A stretch of DNA of 64,000 nt from Tetragonia tetragonoides (GCA_038025085.1 CM076148.1:16446501-16510500); one strand, 5' to 3'; numbered from the stretch's first letter, positions 35,603 through 47,863 are shown. The notes: generated by a model not told the origin, from the letters alone. Numbers and translations are program-made.

Positions 35603-35823
35603 ATCAATCTATTGCACAATATTTGTTTCAACCTCGTTCTTACAGCCATTTCTCACTTTTCGTGTGTCTCTTTTATTCGAAAATCAACGGTTTCTACTTA
35701 AAACACAACACGTCTCCCGAAATCTTTTATACTAGTGTATTCTGATTCTAAACAGCGTTTTAAATAAGGCTACATAAAAATTAAAAAAATAAAAAAAAAT
35801 TCTAAAAAATGAAGATTTAAAAG

Positions 35824-35942
35824 AGGGTGCAACACGAGTACTTCCCAGGAGGTGACCCATCCTAGTACTACTCTCGCCCAAGCACGCTTGATTGCGGAGT
35901 TCTGATGGGATCCGGTGCATTAGTGCTGCTTTGATCGCACCC
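35824..35942 (-). rRNA. 5S rRNA copy 106
   Basis: Type I with the six changes of copy 92. It follows copy 105 directly, with the A27C unit missing. Confidence 0.89.
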
Positions 35943-36166
35943 ATCAATCTATTGCACAATATTAGTTTTAACCTTGTTCTTACAGCCATTTCTCATTTTT
36001 CGTTTGTCTCTTTTATTCGAAAATCAACGGTTTCTACTTAAAACACAATACGTCTCCCGAAATCTTTTATACTAGTGTTTTCTGATTCTAAACAACGTTT
36101 TAAATAAGGGTACATAAAAATAAAAATTTAATAAAATAAAAATTTAAAAAAATGAAGATTTAAAAA

Positions 36167-36285
36167 GGGATGCAACACGAGGACTTCCCAGAAGGTCACC
36201 AATCCTAGTACTACTCTCGCCCAAGCACGCTTAACTGCGGAGTTCTGATGGGATCCGGTGCATTAGTGCTGGTATGATCGCACCC
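36167..36285 (-). rRNA. 5S rRNA copy 107
   Basis: Type II with G85T; starts a 12-unit block. Confidence 0.94.
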
Positions 36286-36509
36286 ATCAATCTATTGCAC
36301 AATATTTGTTTTAACCTTGTTCTTACAGCCATTTCTCACTTTTCGTGTGTCTCTTTTATTCGAAAATCAACGGTTTCTACTTAAAACACAACACGTCTCC
36401 CGAAATCTTTTATACTAGTGTTTTCTGATTCTAAACAACGTTTTAAATAAGGGTACATAAAAATAAAAATTTAATAAAATAAAAATTTAAAAAAATGAAG
36501 ATTTAAAAA

Positions 36510-36628
36510 GGGATGCAACACGAGGACTTCCCAGAAGGTCACCCATCCTAGTACTACTCTCGCCCAAGCGAGCTTAACTGCGGAGTTCTGATGGGATCCG
36601 GTGCATTAGTGCTGGTATGATCGCACCC
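36510..36628 (-). rRNA. 5S rRNA copy 108
   Basis: Type II with G58T and T59C. Confidence 0.93.
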
Positions 36629-36852
36629 ATCAATCTATTGCACAATATTTTTTTTAACCTTGTTCTCACTGCCATTTCTCACTTTTCGTGTGTCTCTTTT
36701 ATTCGAAAATCAACGGTTTCTACTTAAAACACAACACGTCTCCCGAAATCTTTTATACTAGTGTTTTCTGATTCTAAACAACGTTTTAAATAAGGGTACA
36801 TAAAAATAAAAATTTAATAAAATAAAACTTTAAAAAAATGAAGATTTAAAAA

Positions 36853-36971
36853 GGGATGCAACACGAGGACTTCCCAGAAGGTCACCCATCCTAGTACTAC
36901 TCTCGCCCAAGCACGCTTAACTGCGGAGTTCTGATGGGATCCGGTGCATTAGTGCTGGTATGATCGCACCC
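36853..36971 (-). rRNA. 5S rRNA copy 109
   Basis: Type II with no further change noticed. Confidence 0.95.
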
Positions 36972-37191
36972 ATCAATCTATTGCACAATATTTGTTTCAA
37001 CCTCGTTCTTACAGCCATTTCTCACTTTTCGTGTGTCTCTTTTATTCGAAAATCAACGGTTTCTACTTAAAACACAACACGTCTCCCGAAATCTTTTATA
37101 CTAGTGTATTCTGATTCTAAACAGCGTTTTAAATAAGGCAACATAAAAATTAAAAAAATAAAAAAAATTCTAAAAAATGAAGATTTAAAAG

Positions 37192-37310
37192 AGGGTGCAA
37201 CACGAGGACTTCCCAGGAGGTCACCCATCCTAGTACTACTCTCGCCCAAGCACGCTTAACTGCGGAGTTCTGATGGGATCCGGTGCATTAGTGCTGGTAT
37301 GATCGCACCC
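37192..37310 (-). rRNA. 5S rRNA copy 110
   Basis: Type I with no change noticed. Confidence 0.96.
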
Positions 37311-37530
37311 ATCAATCTATTGCACAATATTTGTTTTAACCTTGTTCTTACAGCTATTTCTCACTTTTCGTGTGTCTCTTTTATTCGAAAATCAACGGTT
37401 TCTACTTAAAACACAACACGTCTCCCGAAATCTTTTATACTAGTATTTTCTGATTCTAAACAACGTTTTAAATAAGAGTACATAAAAATTAAAAAAATAA
37501 AAAAAATTCTAAAAAATGAAGATTTAAAAG

Positions 37531-37649
37531 AGGGTGCAACACGAGGACTTCCCAGGAGGTCACCCATCCTAGTACTACTCTCGCCCAAGCACGCTTAACT
37601 GCGGAGTTCTGATGGGATCCCGTGCATTAGTGCTGGTATGATCGCACCC
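37531..37649 (-). rRNA. 5S rRNA copy 111
   Basis: Type I with C29G; first of four C29G genes in a row. Confidence 0.95.
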
Positions 37650-37869
37650 ATCAATCTATTGCACAATATTTGTTTTAACCTTGTTCTTACAGCCATTTCT
37701 CACTTTTCGTGTGTCTCTTTTATTCGAAAATCAACGGTTTCTACTTAAAACACAACACGTCTCCCGAAATCTTTTATACTAGTATTTTCTGATTCTAAAC
37801 AACGTTTTAAATAAGAGTACATAAAAATTAAAAAAATAAAAAAAATTCTAAAAAATGAAGATTTAAAAG

Positions 37870-37988
37870 AGGGTGCAACACGAGGACTTCCCAGGAGGTC
37901 ACCCATCCTAGTACTACTCTCGCCCAAGCACGCTTAACTGCGGAGTTCTGATGGGATCCCGTGCATTAGTGCTGGTATGATCGCACCC
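37870..37988 (-). rRNA. 5S rRNA copy 112
   Basis: Type I with C29G. Confidence 0.95.
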
Positions 37989-38208
37989 ATCAATCTATTG
38001 CACAATATTTGTTTTAACCTTGTTCTTACAGCCATTTCTCACTTTTCGTGTGTCTCTTTTATTCGAAAATCAACGGTTTCTACTTAAAACACAACACGTC
38101 TCCCGAAATCTTTTATACTAGTATTTTCTGATTCTAAACAACGTTTTAAATAAGAGTACATAAAAATTTAAAAAATAAAAAAAATTCTAAAAAATGAAGA
38201 TTTAAAAG

Positions 38209-38327
38209 AGGGTGCAACACGAGGACTTCCCAGGAGGTCACCCATCCTAGTACTACTCTCGCCCAAGCACGCTTAACTGCGGAGTTCTGATGGGATCCCG
38301 TGCATTAGTGCTGGTATGATCGCACCC
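38209..38327 (-). rRNA. 5S rRNA copy 113
   Basis: Type I with C29G. Confidence 0.95.
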
Positions 38328-38548
38328 ATCAATCTATTGCACAATATTTGTTTTAACCTTGTTCTTACAGCCATTTCTCACTTTTCGTGTGTCTCTTTTA
38401 TTCGAAAATCAACGGTTTCTACTTAAAACACAACACGTCTCCCGAAATCTTTTATACTAGTATTTTCTGATTCTAAACAACGTTTTAAATAAGAGTACAT
38501 AAAAATTAAAAAAATAAAAAAAATTCTAAAAAATGAAGATTTTAAAAG

Positions 38549-38667
38549 AGGGTGCAACACGAGGACTTCCCAGGAGGTCACCCATCCTAGTACTACTCTC
38601 GCCCAAGCACGCTTAACTGCGGAGTTCTGATGGGATCCCGTGCATTAGTGCTGGTATGATCGCACCC
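38549..38667 (-). rRNA. 5S rRNA copy 114
   Basis: Type I with C29G; one extra base in the spacer just 3' of the gene. Confidence 0.95.
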
Positions 38668-38887
38668 ATCAATCTATTGCACAATATTTGTTTTAACCTT
38701 GTTCTTACAGCCATTTCTCACTTTTCGTGTGTCTCTTTTATTCGAAAATCAACGGTTTCTACTTAAAACACAACACGTCTCCCGAAATCTTTTAGACTAG
38801 TGTATTCTGATTCTAAACAGCGTTTTAAATAAGGCTACATAAAAATTAAAAAAATAAAAAAAATTCTAAAAAATGAAGATTTAAAAG

Positions 38888-39006
38888 AGGGTGCAACACG
38901 AGGACTTCCCAGGAGGTCACCCATCCTAGTACTACTCTCGCCCAAGCACGCTTAACTGCGGAGTTCTGATGGTATTCGGTGCATTAGTGCTGGTATGATC
39001 GCACCC
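38888..39006 (-). rRNA. 5S rRNA copy 115
   Basis: Type I with G31A and C34A. Confidence 0.94.
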
Positions 39007-39228
39007 ATCAATCTATTGCACAATATTTGATTTAACCTTGTTCTTACAGCCATTTCTCACTTTTCGTGTGTCTCTTTTATTCGAAAATCAACGGTTTCTA
39101 CTTAAAACACAACACGTCTCCCGAAATCTTTTATACTAGTGTATTCTGATTCTAAACAGCGTTTTAAATAAGGCTACATAAAAATTAAAAAAATAAAAAA
39201 AAAATTCTAAAAAATGAAGATTTAAAAG

Positions 39229-39347
39229 AGGGTGCAACACGAGGACTTCCCAGGAGGTCACCCATCCTAGTACTACTCTCGCCCAAGCACACTTAACTAC
39301 GGAGTTCTGATGGGATCCGGTGCATTAGTGCTGCTTTGATCGCACCC
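39229..39347 (-). rRNA. 5S rRNA copy 116, mosaic 5' flank
   Basis: Type I with T12A, C14G, C49T, C57T. Its 5' flank has GTTTCAACC and CACTTTTCGTGTG, which belong to the copy 83 lineage, not the flank usually linked to T12A and C14G. Confidence 0.91.
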
Positions 39348-39566
39348 ATCAATCTATTGCACAATATTTGTTTCAACCTTGTTCTTACAGCCATTTCTCA
39401 CTTTTCGTGTGTCTCTTTTATTCGAAAATCAACGGTTTCTACTTAAAACACAACACGTCTCCCGAAATCTTTTATACTAGTGTATTCTGATTCTAAACAG
39501 CGTTTTAAATAAGGCTACATAAAAATTAAAAAAATAAAAAAATTCTAAAAAATGAAGATTTAAAAG

Positions 39567-39685
39567 AGGGTGCAACACGAGGACTTCCCAGGAGGTCACC
39601 CATCCTAGTACTACTCTCGCCCAAGCACGCTTAACTGCGGAGTTCTGATGGGATCCGGGGCATTAGTGCTGGTATGATCGCACCC
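39567..39685 (-). rRNA. 5S rRNA copy 117
   Basis: Type I with A27C. Confidence 0.95.
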
Positions 39686-39906
39686 ATCAATCTATTGCAC
39701 AATATTTGTTTTAACCTTGTTCTTACAGCCATTTCTCACTTTTCGTGTGTCTCTTTTATTCGAAAATCAACGGTTTCTACTTAAAACACAACACGTCTCC
39801 AGAAATCTTTTATACTAGTGTATTCTGATTCTAAACAGCGTTTTAAATAAGGCTACATAAAAATTAAAAAAATAAAAAAAAATTCTAAAAAATGAAGATT
39901 TAAAAG

Positions 39907-40025
39907 AGGGTGCAACACGAGTACTTCCCAGGAGGTGACCCATCCTAGTACTACTCTCGCCCAAGCACGCTTGATTGCGGAGTTCTGATGGGATCCGGTG
40001 CATTAGTGCTGCTTTGATCGCACCC
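39907..40025 (-). rRNA. 5S rRNA copy 118
   Basis: Type I with the six changes of copy 92. Confidence 0.89.
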
Positions 40026-40249
40026 ATCAATCTATTGCACAATATTAGTTTTAACCTTGTTCTTACAGCCATTTCTCATTTTTCGTTTGTCTCTTTTATT
40101 CGAAAATCAACGGTTTCTACTTAAAACACAATACGTCTCCCGAAATCTTTTATACTAGTGTTTTCTGATTCTAAACAACGTTTTAAATAAGGGTACATAA
40201 AAATAAAAATTTAATAAAATAAAAATTTAAAAAAATGAAGATTTAAAAA

Positions 40250-40368
40250 GGGATGCAACACGAGGACTTCCCAGAAGGTCACCAATCCTAGTACTACTCT
40301 CGCCCAAGCACGCTTAACTGCGGAGTTCTGATGGGATCCGGTGCATTAGTGCTGGTATGATCGCACCC
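40250..40368 (-). rRNA. 5S rRNA copy 119
   Basis: Type II with G85T; starts a 10-unit block. Confidence 0.94.
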
Positions 40369-40592
40369 ATCAATCTATTGCACAATATTTGTTTTAACCT
40401 TGTTCTTACAGCCATTTCTCACTTTTCGTGTGTCTCTTTTATTCGAAAATCAACGGTTTCTACTTAAAACACAACACGTCTCCCGAAATCTTTTATACTA
40501 GTGTTTTCTGATTCTAAACAACGTTTTAAATAAGGGTACATAAAAATAAAAATTTAATAAAATAAAAATTTAAAAAAATGAAGATTTAAAAA

Positions 40593-40711
40593 GGGATGCA
40601 ACACGAGGGCTTCCCAGAAGGTCACCCATCCTAGTACTACTCTCGCCCAAGCGAGCTTAACTGCGGAGTTCTGATGGGATCCGGTGCATTAGTGCTGGTA
40701 TGATCGCACCC
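40593..40711 (-). rRNA. 5S rRNA copy 120
   Basis: Type II with G58T, T59C, T103C. Confidence 0.92.
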
Positions 40712-40935
40712 ATCAATCTATTGCACAATATTTTTTTTAACCTTGTTCTCACTGCCATTTCTCACTTTTCGTGTGTCTCTTTTATTCGAAAATCAACGGT
40801 TTCTACTTAAAACACAACACGTCTCCCGAAATCTTTTATACTAGTGTTTTCTGATTCTAAACAACGTTTTAAATAAGGGTACATAAAAATAAAAATTTAA
40901 TAAAATAAAACTTTAAAAAAATGAAGATTTAAAAA

Positions 40936-41054
40936 GGGATGCAACACGAGGACTTCCCAGAAGGTCACCCATCCTAGTACTACTCTCGCCCAAGCACGCT
41001 TAACTGCGGAGTTCTGATGGGATCCGGTGCATTAGTGCTGGTATGATCGCACCC
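40936..41054 (-). rRNA. 5S rRNA copy 121
   Basis: Type II with no further change noticed. Confidence 0.95.
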
Positions 41055-41274
41055 ATCAATCTATTGCACAATATTTGTTTCAACCTCGTTCTTACAGCCA
41101 TTTCTCACTTTTCGTGTGTCTCTTTTATTCGAAAATCAACGGTTTCTACTTAAAACACAACACGTCTCCCGAAATCTTTTATACTAGTGTATTCTGATTC
41201 TAAACAGCGTTTTAAATAAGGCTACATAAAAATTAAAAAAATAAAAAAAATTCTAAAAAATGAAGATTTAAAAG

Positions 41275-41393
41275 AGGGTGCAACACGAGGACTTCCCAGG
41301 AGGTCACCCATCCTAGTACTACTCTCGCCCAAGCACGCTTAACTGCGGAGTTCTGATGGGATCCGGTGCATTAGTGCTGGTATGATCGCACCC
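41275..41393 (-). rRNA. 5S rRNA copy 122
   Basis: Type I with no change noticed. Confidence 0.96.
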
Positions 41394-41613
41394 ATCAATC
41401 TATTGCACAATATTTGTTTTAACCTTGTTCTTACAGCCATTTCTCACTTTTCGTGTGTCTCTTTTATTCGAAAATCAACGGTTTCTACTTAAAACACAAC
41501 ACGTCTCCTGAAATCTTTTATACTAGTATTTTCTGATTCTAAACAACGTTTTAAATAAGAGTACATAAAAATTAAAAAAATAAAAAAAATTCTAAAAAAT
41601 GAAGATTTAAAAG

Positions 41614-41732
41614 AGGGTGCAACACGAGGACTTCCCAGGAGGTCACCCATCCTAGTACTACTCTCGCCCAAGCACGCTTAACTGCGGAGTTCTGATGGGA
41701 TCCCGTGCATTAGTGCTGGTATGATCGCACCC
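41614..41732 (-). rRNA. 5S rRNA copy 123
   Basis: Type I with C29G. Confidence 0.95.
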
Positions 41733-41952
41733 ATCAATCTATTGCACAATATTTGTTTTAACCTTGTTCTTACAGCCATTTCTCACTTTTCGTGTGTCTC
41801 TTTTATTCGAAAATCAACGGTTTCTACTTAAAACACAACACGTCTCCCGAAATCTTTTATACTAGTATTTTCTGATTCTAAACAACGTTTTAAATAAGAG
41901 TACATAAAAATTAAAAAAATAAAAAAAATTCTAAAAAATGAAGATTTAAAAG

Positions 41953-42071
41953 AGGGTGCAACACGAGGACTTCCCAGGAGGTCACCCATCCTAGTACTAC
42001 TCTCGCCCAAGCACGCTTAACTGCGGAGTTCTGATGGGGTCCCGTGCATTAGTGCTGGTATGATCGCACCC
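41953..42071 (-). rRNA. 5S rRNA copy 124
   Basis: Type I with C29G and T33C. Confidence 0.94.
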
Positions 42072-42291
42072 ATCAATCTATTGCACAATATTTGTTTTAA
42101 CCTTGTTCTTACAGCCATTTCTCACTTTTCGTGTGTCTCTTTTATTCGAAAATCAACGGTTTCTACTTAAAACACAACACGTCTCCCGAAATCTTTTATA
42201 CTAGTGTATTCTGATTCTAAACAGCGTTTTAAATAAGGCTACATAAAAATTAAAAAAATAAAAAAAATTCTAAAAAATGAAGATTTAAAAG

Positions 42292-42410
42292 AGGGTGCAA
42301 CACGAGGACTTCCCAGGAGGTCACCCATCCTAGTACTACTCTCGCCCAAGCACGCTTAACTGCGGAGTTCTGATGGTATTCGGTGCATTAGTGCTGGTAT
42401 GATCGCACCC
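42292..42410 (-). rRNA. 5S rRNA copy 125
   Basis: Type I with G31A and C34A. Confidence 0.94.
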
Positions 42411-42632
42411 ATCAATCTATTGCACAATATTTGATTTAACCTTGTTCTTACAGCCATTTCTCACTTTTCGTGTGTCTCTTTTATTCGAAAATCAACGGTT
42501 TCTACTTAAAACACAACACGTCTCCCGAAATCTTTTATACTAGTGTATTCTGATTCTAAACAGCGTTTTAAATAAGGCTACATAAAAATTAAAAAAATAA
42601 AAAAAAAATTCTAAAAAATGAAGATTTAAAAG

Positions 42633-42751
42633 AGGGTGCAACACGAGGACTTCCCAGGAGGTCACCCATCCTAGTACTACTCTCGCCCAAGCACACTTAA
42701 CTACGGAGTTCTGATGGGATCCGGTGCATTAGTGCTGCTTTGATCGCACCC
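42633..42751 (-). rRNA. 5S rRNA copy 126, mosaic 5' flank
   Basis: Type I with T12A, C14G, C49T, C57T, and the same switched 5' flank as copy 116. Confidence 0.91.
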
Positions 42752-42970
42752 ATCAATCTATTGCACAATATTTGTTTCAACCTTGTTCTTACAGCCATTT
42801 CTCACTTTTCGTGTGTCTCTTTTATTCGAAAATCAACGGTTTCTACTTAAAACACAACACGTCTCCCGAAATCTTTTATACTAGTGTATTCTGATTCTAA
42901 ACAGCGTTTTAAATAAGGCTACATAAAAATTAAAAAAATAAAAAAATTCTAAAAAATGAAGATTTAAAAG

Positions 42971-43089
42971 AGGGTGCAACACGAGGACTTCCCAGGAGGT
43001 CACCCATCCTAGTACTACTCTCGCCCAAGCACGCTTAACTGCGGAGTTCTGATGGGATCCGGGGCATTAGTGCTGGTATGATCGCACCC
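42971..43089 (-). rRNA. 5S rRNA copy 127
   Basis: Type I with A27C. Confidence 0.95.
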
Positions 43090-43310
43090 ATCAATCTATT
43101 GCACAATATTTGTTTTAACCTTGTTCTTACAGCCATTTCTCACTTTTCGTGTGTCTCTTTTATTCGAAAATCAACGGTTTCTACTTAAAACACAACACGT
43201 CTCCCGAAATCTTTTATACTAGTGTATTCTGATTCTAAACAGCGTTTTAAATAAGGCTACATAAAAATTAAAAAAATAAAAAAAAATTCTAAAAAATGAA
43301 GATTTAAAAG

Positions 43311-43429
43311 AGGGTGCAACACGAGTACTTCCCAGGAGGTGACCCATCCTAGTACTACTCTCGCCCAAGCACGCTTGATTGCGGAGTTCTGATGGGATCC
43401 GGTGCATTAGTGCTGCTTTGATCGCACCC
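43311..43429 (-). rRNA. 5S rRNA copy 128
   Basis: Type I with the six changes of copy 92. Confidence 0.89.
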
Positions 43430-43653
43430 ATCAATCTATTGCACAATATTAGTTTTAACCTTGTTCTTACAGCCATTTCTCATTTTTCGTTTGTCTCTTT
43501 TATTCGAAAATCAACGGTTTCTACTTAAAACACAATACGTCTCCCGAAATCTTTTATACTAGTGTTTTCTGATTCTAAACAACGTTTTAAATAAGGGTAC
43601 ATAAAAATAAAAATTTAATAAAATAAAAATTTAAAAAAATGAAGATTTAAAAA

Positions 43654-43772
43654 GGGATGCAACACGAGGACTTCCCAGAAGGTCACCAATCCTAGTACTA
43701 CTCTCGCCCAAGCACGCTTAACTGCGGAGTTCTGATGGGATCCGGTGCATTAGTGCTGGTATGATCGCACCC
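43654..43772 (-). rRNA. 5S rRNA copy 129
   Basis: Type II with G85T; starts a 10-unit block. Confidence 0.94.
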
Positions 43773-43996
43773 ATCAATCTATTGCACAATATTTGTTTTA
43801 ACCTTGTTCTTACAGCCATTTCTCACTTTTCGTGTGTCTCTTTTATTCGAAAATCAACGGTTTCTACTTAAAACACAACACGTCTCCCGAAATCTTTTAT
43901 ACTAGTGTTTTCTGATTCTAAACAACGTTTTAAATAAGGGTACATAAAAATAAAAATTTAATAAAATAAAAATTTAAGAAAATGAAGATTTAAAAA

Positions 43997-44115
43997 GGGA
44001 TGCAACACGAGGACTTCCCAGAAGGTCACCCATCCTAGTACTACTCTCGCCCAAGCGAGCTTAACTGCGGAGTTCTGATGGGATCCGGTGCATTAGTGCT
44101 GGTATGATCGCACCC
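43997..44115 (-). rRNA. 5S rRNA copy 130
   Basis: Type II with G58T and T59C. Confidence 0.93.
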
Positions 44116-44339
44116 ATCAATCTATTGCACAATATTTTTTTTAACCTTGTTCTCACTGCCATTTCTCACTTTTCGTGTGTCTCTTTTATTCGAAAATCAA
44201 CGGTTTCTACTTAAAACACAACACGTCTCCCGAAATCTTTTATACTAGTGTTTTCTGATTCTAAACAACGTTTTAAATAAGGGTACATAAAAATAAAAAT
44301 TTAATAAAATAAAACTTTAAAAAAATGAAGATTTAAAAA

Positions 44340-44458
44340 GGGATGCAACACGAGGACTTCCCAGAAGGTCACCCATCCTAGTACTACTCTCGCCCAAGCA
44401 CGCTTAACTGCGGAGTTTTGATGGGATCCGGTGCATTAGTGCTGGTATGATCGCACCC
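44340..44458 (-). rRNA. 5S rRNA copy 131
   Basis: Type II with G41A. Confidence 0.94.
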
Positions 44459-44678
44459 ATCAATCTATTGCACAATATTTGTTTCAACCTCGTTCTTACA
44501 GCCATTTCTCACTTTTCGTGTGTCTCTTTTATTCGAAAATCAACGGTTTCTACTTAAAACACAACACGTCTCCCGAAATCTTTTATACTAGTGTATTCTG
44601 ATTCTAAACAGCGTTTTAAATAAGGCTACATGAAAATTAAAAAAATAAAAAAAATTCTAAAAAATGAAGATTTAAAAG

Positions 44679-44797
44679 AGGGTGCAACACGAGGACTTCC
44701 CAGGAGGTCACCCATCCTAGTACTACTCTCGCCCAAGCACGCTTAACTGCGGAGTTCTGATGGGATCCGGTGCATTAGTGCTGGTATGATCGCACCC
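44679..44797 (-). rRNA. 5S rRNA copy 132
   Basis: Type I with no change noticed. Confidence 0.96.
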
Positions 44798-45017
44798 ATC
44801 AATCTATTGCACAATATTTGTTTTAACCTTGTTCTTACAGCCATTTCTCACTTTTCGTGTGTCTCTTTTATTCGAAAATCAACGGTTTGTACTTAAAACA
44901 CAACACGTCTCCCGAAATCTTTTATACTAGTATTTTCTGATTCTAAACAACGTTTTAAATAAGAGTACATAAAAATTAAAAAAATAAAAAAAATTCTAAA
45001 AAATGAAGATTTAAAAG

Positions 45018-45136
45018 AGGGTGCAACACGAGGACTTCCCAGGAGGTCACCCATCCTAGTACTACTCTCGCCCAAGCACGCTTAACTGCGGAGTTCTGAT
45101 GGGATCCCGTGCATTAGTGCTGGTATGATCGCACCC
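45018..45136 (-). rRNA. 5S rRNA copy 133
   Basis: Type I with C29G. Confidence 0.95.
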
Positions 45137-45356
45137 ATCAATCTATTGCACAATATTTGTTTTAACCTTGTTCTTACAGCCATTTCTCACTTTTCGTGTG
45201 TCTCTTTTATTCGAAAATCAACGGTTTCTACTTAAAACACAACACGTCTCCCGAAATCTTTTATACTAGTATTTTCTGATTCTAAACAACGTTTTAAATA
45301 AGAGTACATAAAAATTAAAAAAATAAAAAAAATTCTAAAAAATGAAGATTTAAAAG

Positions 45357-45475
45357 AGGGTGCAACACGAGGACTTCCCAGGAGGTCACCCATCCTAAAA
45401 CTACTCTCGCCCAAGCACGCTTAACTGCGGAGTTCTGATGGGATCCCGTGCATTAGTGCTGGTATGATCGCACCC
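45357..45475 (-). rRNA. 5S rRNA copy 134
   Basis: Type I with C29G, A77T, C78T. Confidence 0.93.
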
Positions 45476-45695
45476 ATCAATCTATTGCACAATATTTGTT
45501 TTAACCTTGTTCTTACAGCCATTTCTCACTTTTCGTGTGTCTCTTTTATTCGAAAATCAACGGTTTCTACTTAAAACACAACACGTCTCCCGAAATCTTT
45601 TATACTAGTGTATTCTGATTCTAAACAGCGTTTTAAATAAGGCTACATAAAAATTAAAAAAATAAAAAAAATTCTAAAAAATGAAGATTTAAAAG

Positions 45696-45814
45696 AGGGT
45701 GCAACACGAGGACTTCCCAGGAGGTCACCCATCCTAGTACTACTCTCGCCCAAGCACGCTTAACTGCGGAGTTCTGATGGTATTCGGTGCATTAGTGCTG
45801 GTATGATCGCACTC
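45696..45814 (-). rRNA. 5S rRNA copy 135
   Basis: Type I with G2A, G31A, C34A. Confidence 0.92.
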
Positions 45815-46036
45815 ATCAATCTATTGCACAATATTTGATTTAACCTTGTTCTTACAGCCATTTCTCACTTTTCGTGTGTCTCTTTTATTCGAAAATCAAC
45901 GGTTTCTACTTAAAACACAACACGTCTCCCGAAATCTTTTATACTAGTGTATTCTGATTCTAAACAGCGTTTTAAATAAGGCTACATAAAAATTAAAAAA
46001 ATAAAAAAAAAATTCTAAAAAATGAAGATTTAAAAG

Positions 46037-46155
46037 AGGGTGCAACACGAGGACTTCCCAGGAGGTCACCCATCCTAGTACTACTCTCGCCCAAGCACAC
46101 TTAACTACGGAGTTCTGATGGGATCCGGTGCATTAGTGCTGCTTTGATCGCACCC
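46037..46155 (-). rRNA. 5S rRNA copy 136
   Basis: Type I with T12A, C14G, C49T, C57T. It keeps the expected CATTTTTCGTTTG flank, unlike its partners 116 and 126. Confidence 0.92.
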
Positions 46156-46375
46156 ATCATTCTATTGCACAATATTTGTTTTAACCTTGTTCTTACAGTC
46201 ATTTCTCATTTTTCGTTTGTCTCTTTTATTCGAAAATCAACGGTTTCTACTTAAAACACAACACGTCTCCCGAAATCTTTTATACTAGTGTTTTCTGATT
46301 CTAAACAACGTTTTAAATAAGGCTACATAAAAATTAAAAAAATAAAAAAAATTCTAAAAAATGAAGATTTAAAAG

Positions 46376-46494
46376 AGGGTGCAACACGAGGACTTCCCAG
46401 GAGGTCACCCATCCTAGTACTACTCTCGCCCAAGCACGCTTAACTGCGGAGTTCTGATGGGATCCGGGGCATTAGTGCTGGTATGATCACACCC
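46376..46494 (-). rRNA. 5S rRNA copy 137
   Basis: Type I with C6T and A27C; C6T weakens the end stem. Confidence 0.93.
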
Positions 46495-46715
46495 ATAAAT
46501 CTATTGCACAATATTTGTTTTAACCTTGTTCTTACAGCCATTTCTCACTTTTCGTGTGTCTCTTTTATTCGAAAATCAACGGTTTCTACTTAAAACACAA
46601 CACGTCTCCCGAAATCTTTTATACTAGTGTATTCTGATTCTAAACAGCGTTTTAAATAAGGCTACATAAAAATTAAAAAAATAAAAAAAAATTCTAAAAA
46701 ATGAAGATTTAAAAG

Positions 46716-46834
46716 AGGGTGCAACACGAGTACTTCCCAGGAGGTCACCCATCCTAGTACTACTCTCACCCAAGCACGCTTGACTGCGGAGTTCTGATGG
46801 GATCCGGTGCATTAGTGCTGCTTTGATCGCACCC
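46716..46834 (-). rRNA. 5S rRNA copy 138
   Basis: Type I with T12A, C14G, T53C, C67T, C104A. Confidence 0.91.
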
Positions 46835-47058
46835 ATCAATCTATTGCACAATATTAGTTTTAACCTTGTTCTTACAGCCATTTCTCATTTTTCGTTTGTC
46901 TCTTTTGATCGAAAATCAACGGTTTCTACTTAAAACACAATACGTCTCCCGAAATCTTTTATACTAGTGTTTTCTGATTCTAAACAACGTTTTAAATAAG
47001 GGTACATAAAAATAAAAATTTAATAAAATAAAAATTTAAAAAAATGAAGATTTAAAAA

Positions 47059-47177
47059 GGGATGCAACACGAGGACTTCCCAGAAGGTCACCAATCCTAG
47101 TACTACTCTCGCCCAAGCACGCTTAACTGCGGAGTTCTGATGGGATCCGGTGCATTAGTGCTGGTATGATCGCACCC
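47059..47177 (-). rRNA. 5S rRNA copy 139
   Basis: Type II with G85T; last block start of this chain. Confidence 0.94.
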
Positions 47178-47401
47178 ATCAATCTATTGCACAATATTTC
47201 TTTTAACCTTGTTCTTACAGCCATTTCTCACTTTTCGTGTGTCTCTTTTATTCGAAAATCAACGGTTTCTACTTAAAACACAACACGTCTCCCGAAATCT
47301 TTAATACTAGTGTTTTCAGATTCTAAACAACGTTTTAAATAAGGGTACATAAAAATAAAAATTTAATAAAATAAAAATTTAAAAAAATGAAGATTTAAAA
47401 A

Positions 47402-47520
47402 GGGATGCAACACGAGGACTTCCCAGAAGGTCACCCATCCTAGTACTACTCTCGCCCAAGCGAGCTTAACTGCGGAGTTCTGATGGGATCCGGTGCATTA
47501 GTGCTGGTATGATCGCACCC
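47402..47520 (-). rRNA. 5S rRNA copy 140
   Basis: Type II with G58T and T59C. Confidence 0.93.
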
Positions 47521-47744
47521 ATCAATCTATTGCACAATATTTTTTTTAACCTTGTTCTCACTGCCATTTCTCACTTTTCCTGTGTCTCTTTTATTCGAAA
47601 ATCAACGGTTTCTACTTAAAACACAACACGTCTCCCGAAATCTTTTATACTAGTGTTTTCTGATTCTAAACAACGTTTTAAATAAGGGTACATAAAAATA
47701 AAAATTTAATAAAATAAAACTTTAAAAAAATGAAGATTTAAAAA

Positions 47745-47863
47745 GGGATGCAACACGAGGACTTCCCAGAAGGTCACCCATCCTAGTACTACTCTCGCCC
47801 AAGCACGCTTAACTGCGGAGTTCTGATGGGATCCGGTGCATTAGTGCTGGTATGATCGCACCC
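47745..47863 (-). rRNA. 5S rRNA copy 141
   Basis: Type II with no further change; last type II gene in the window. Confidence 0.95.
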
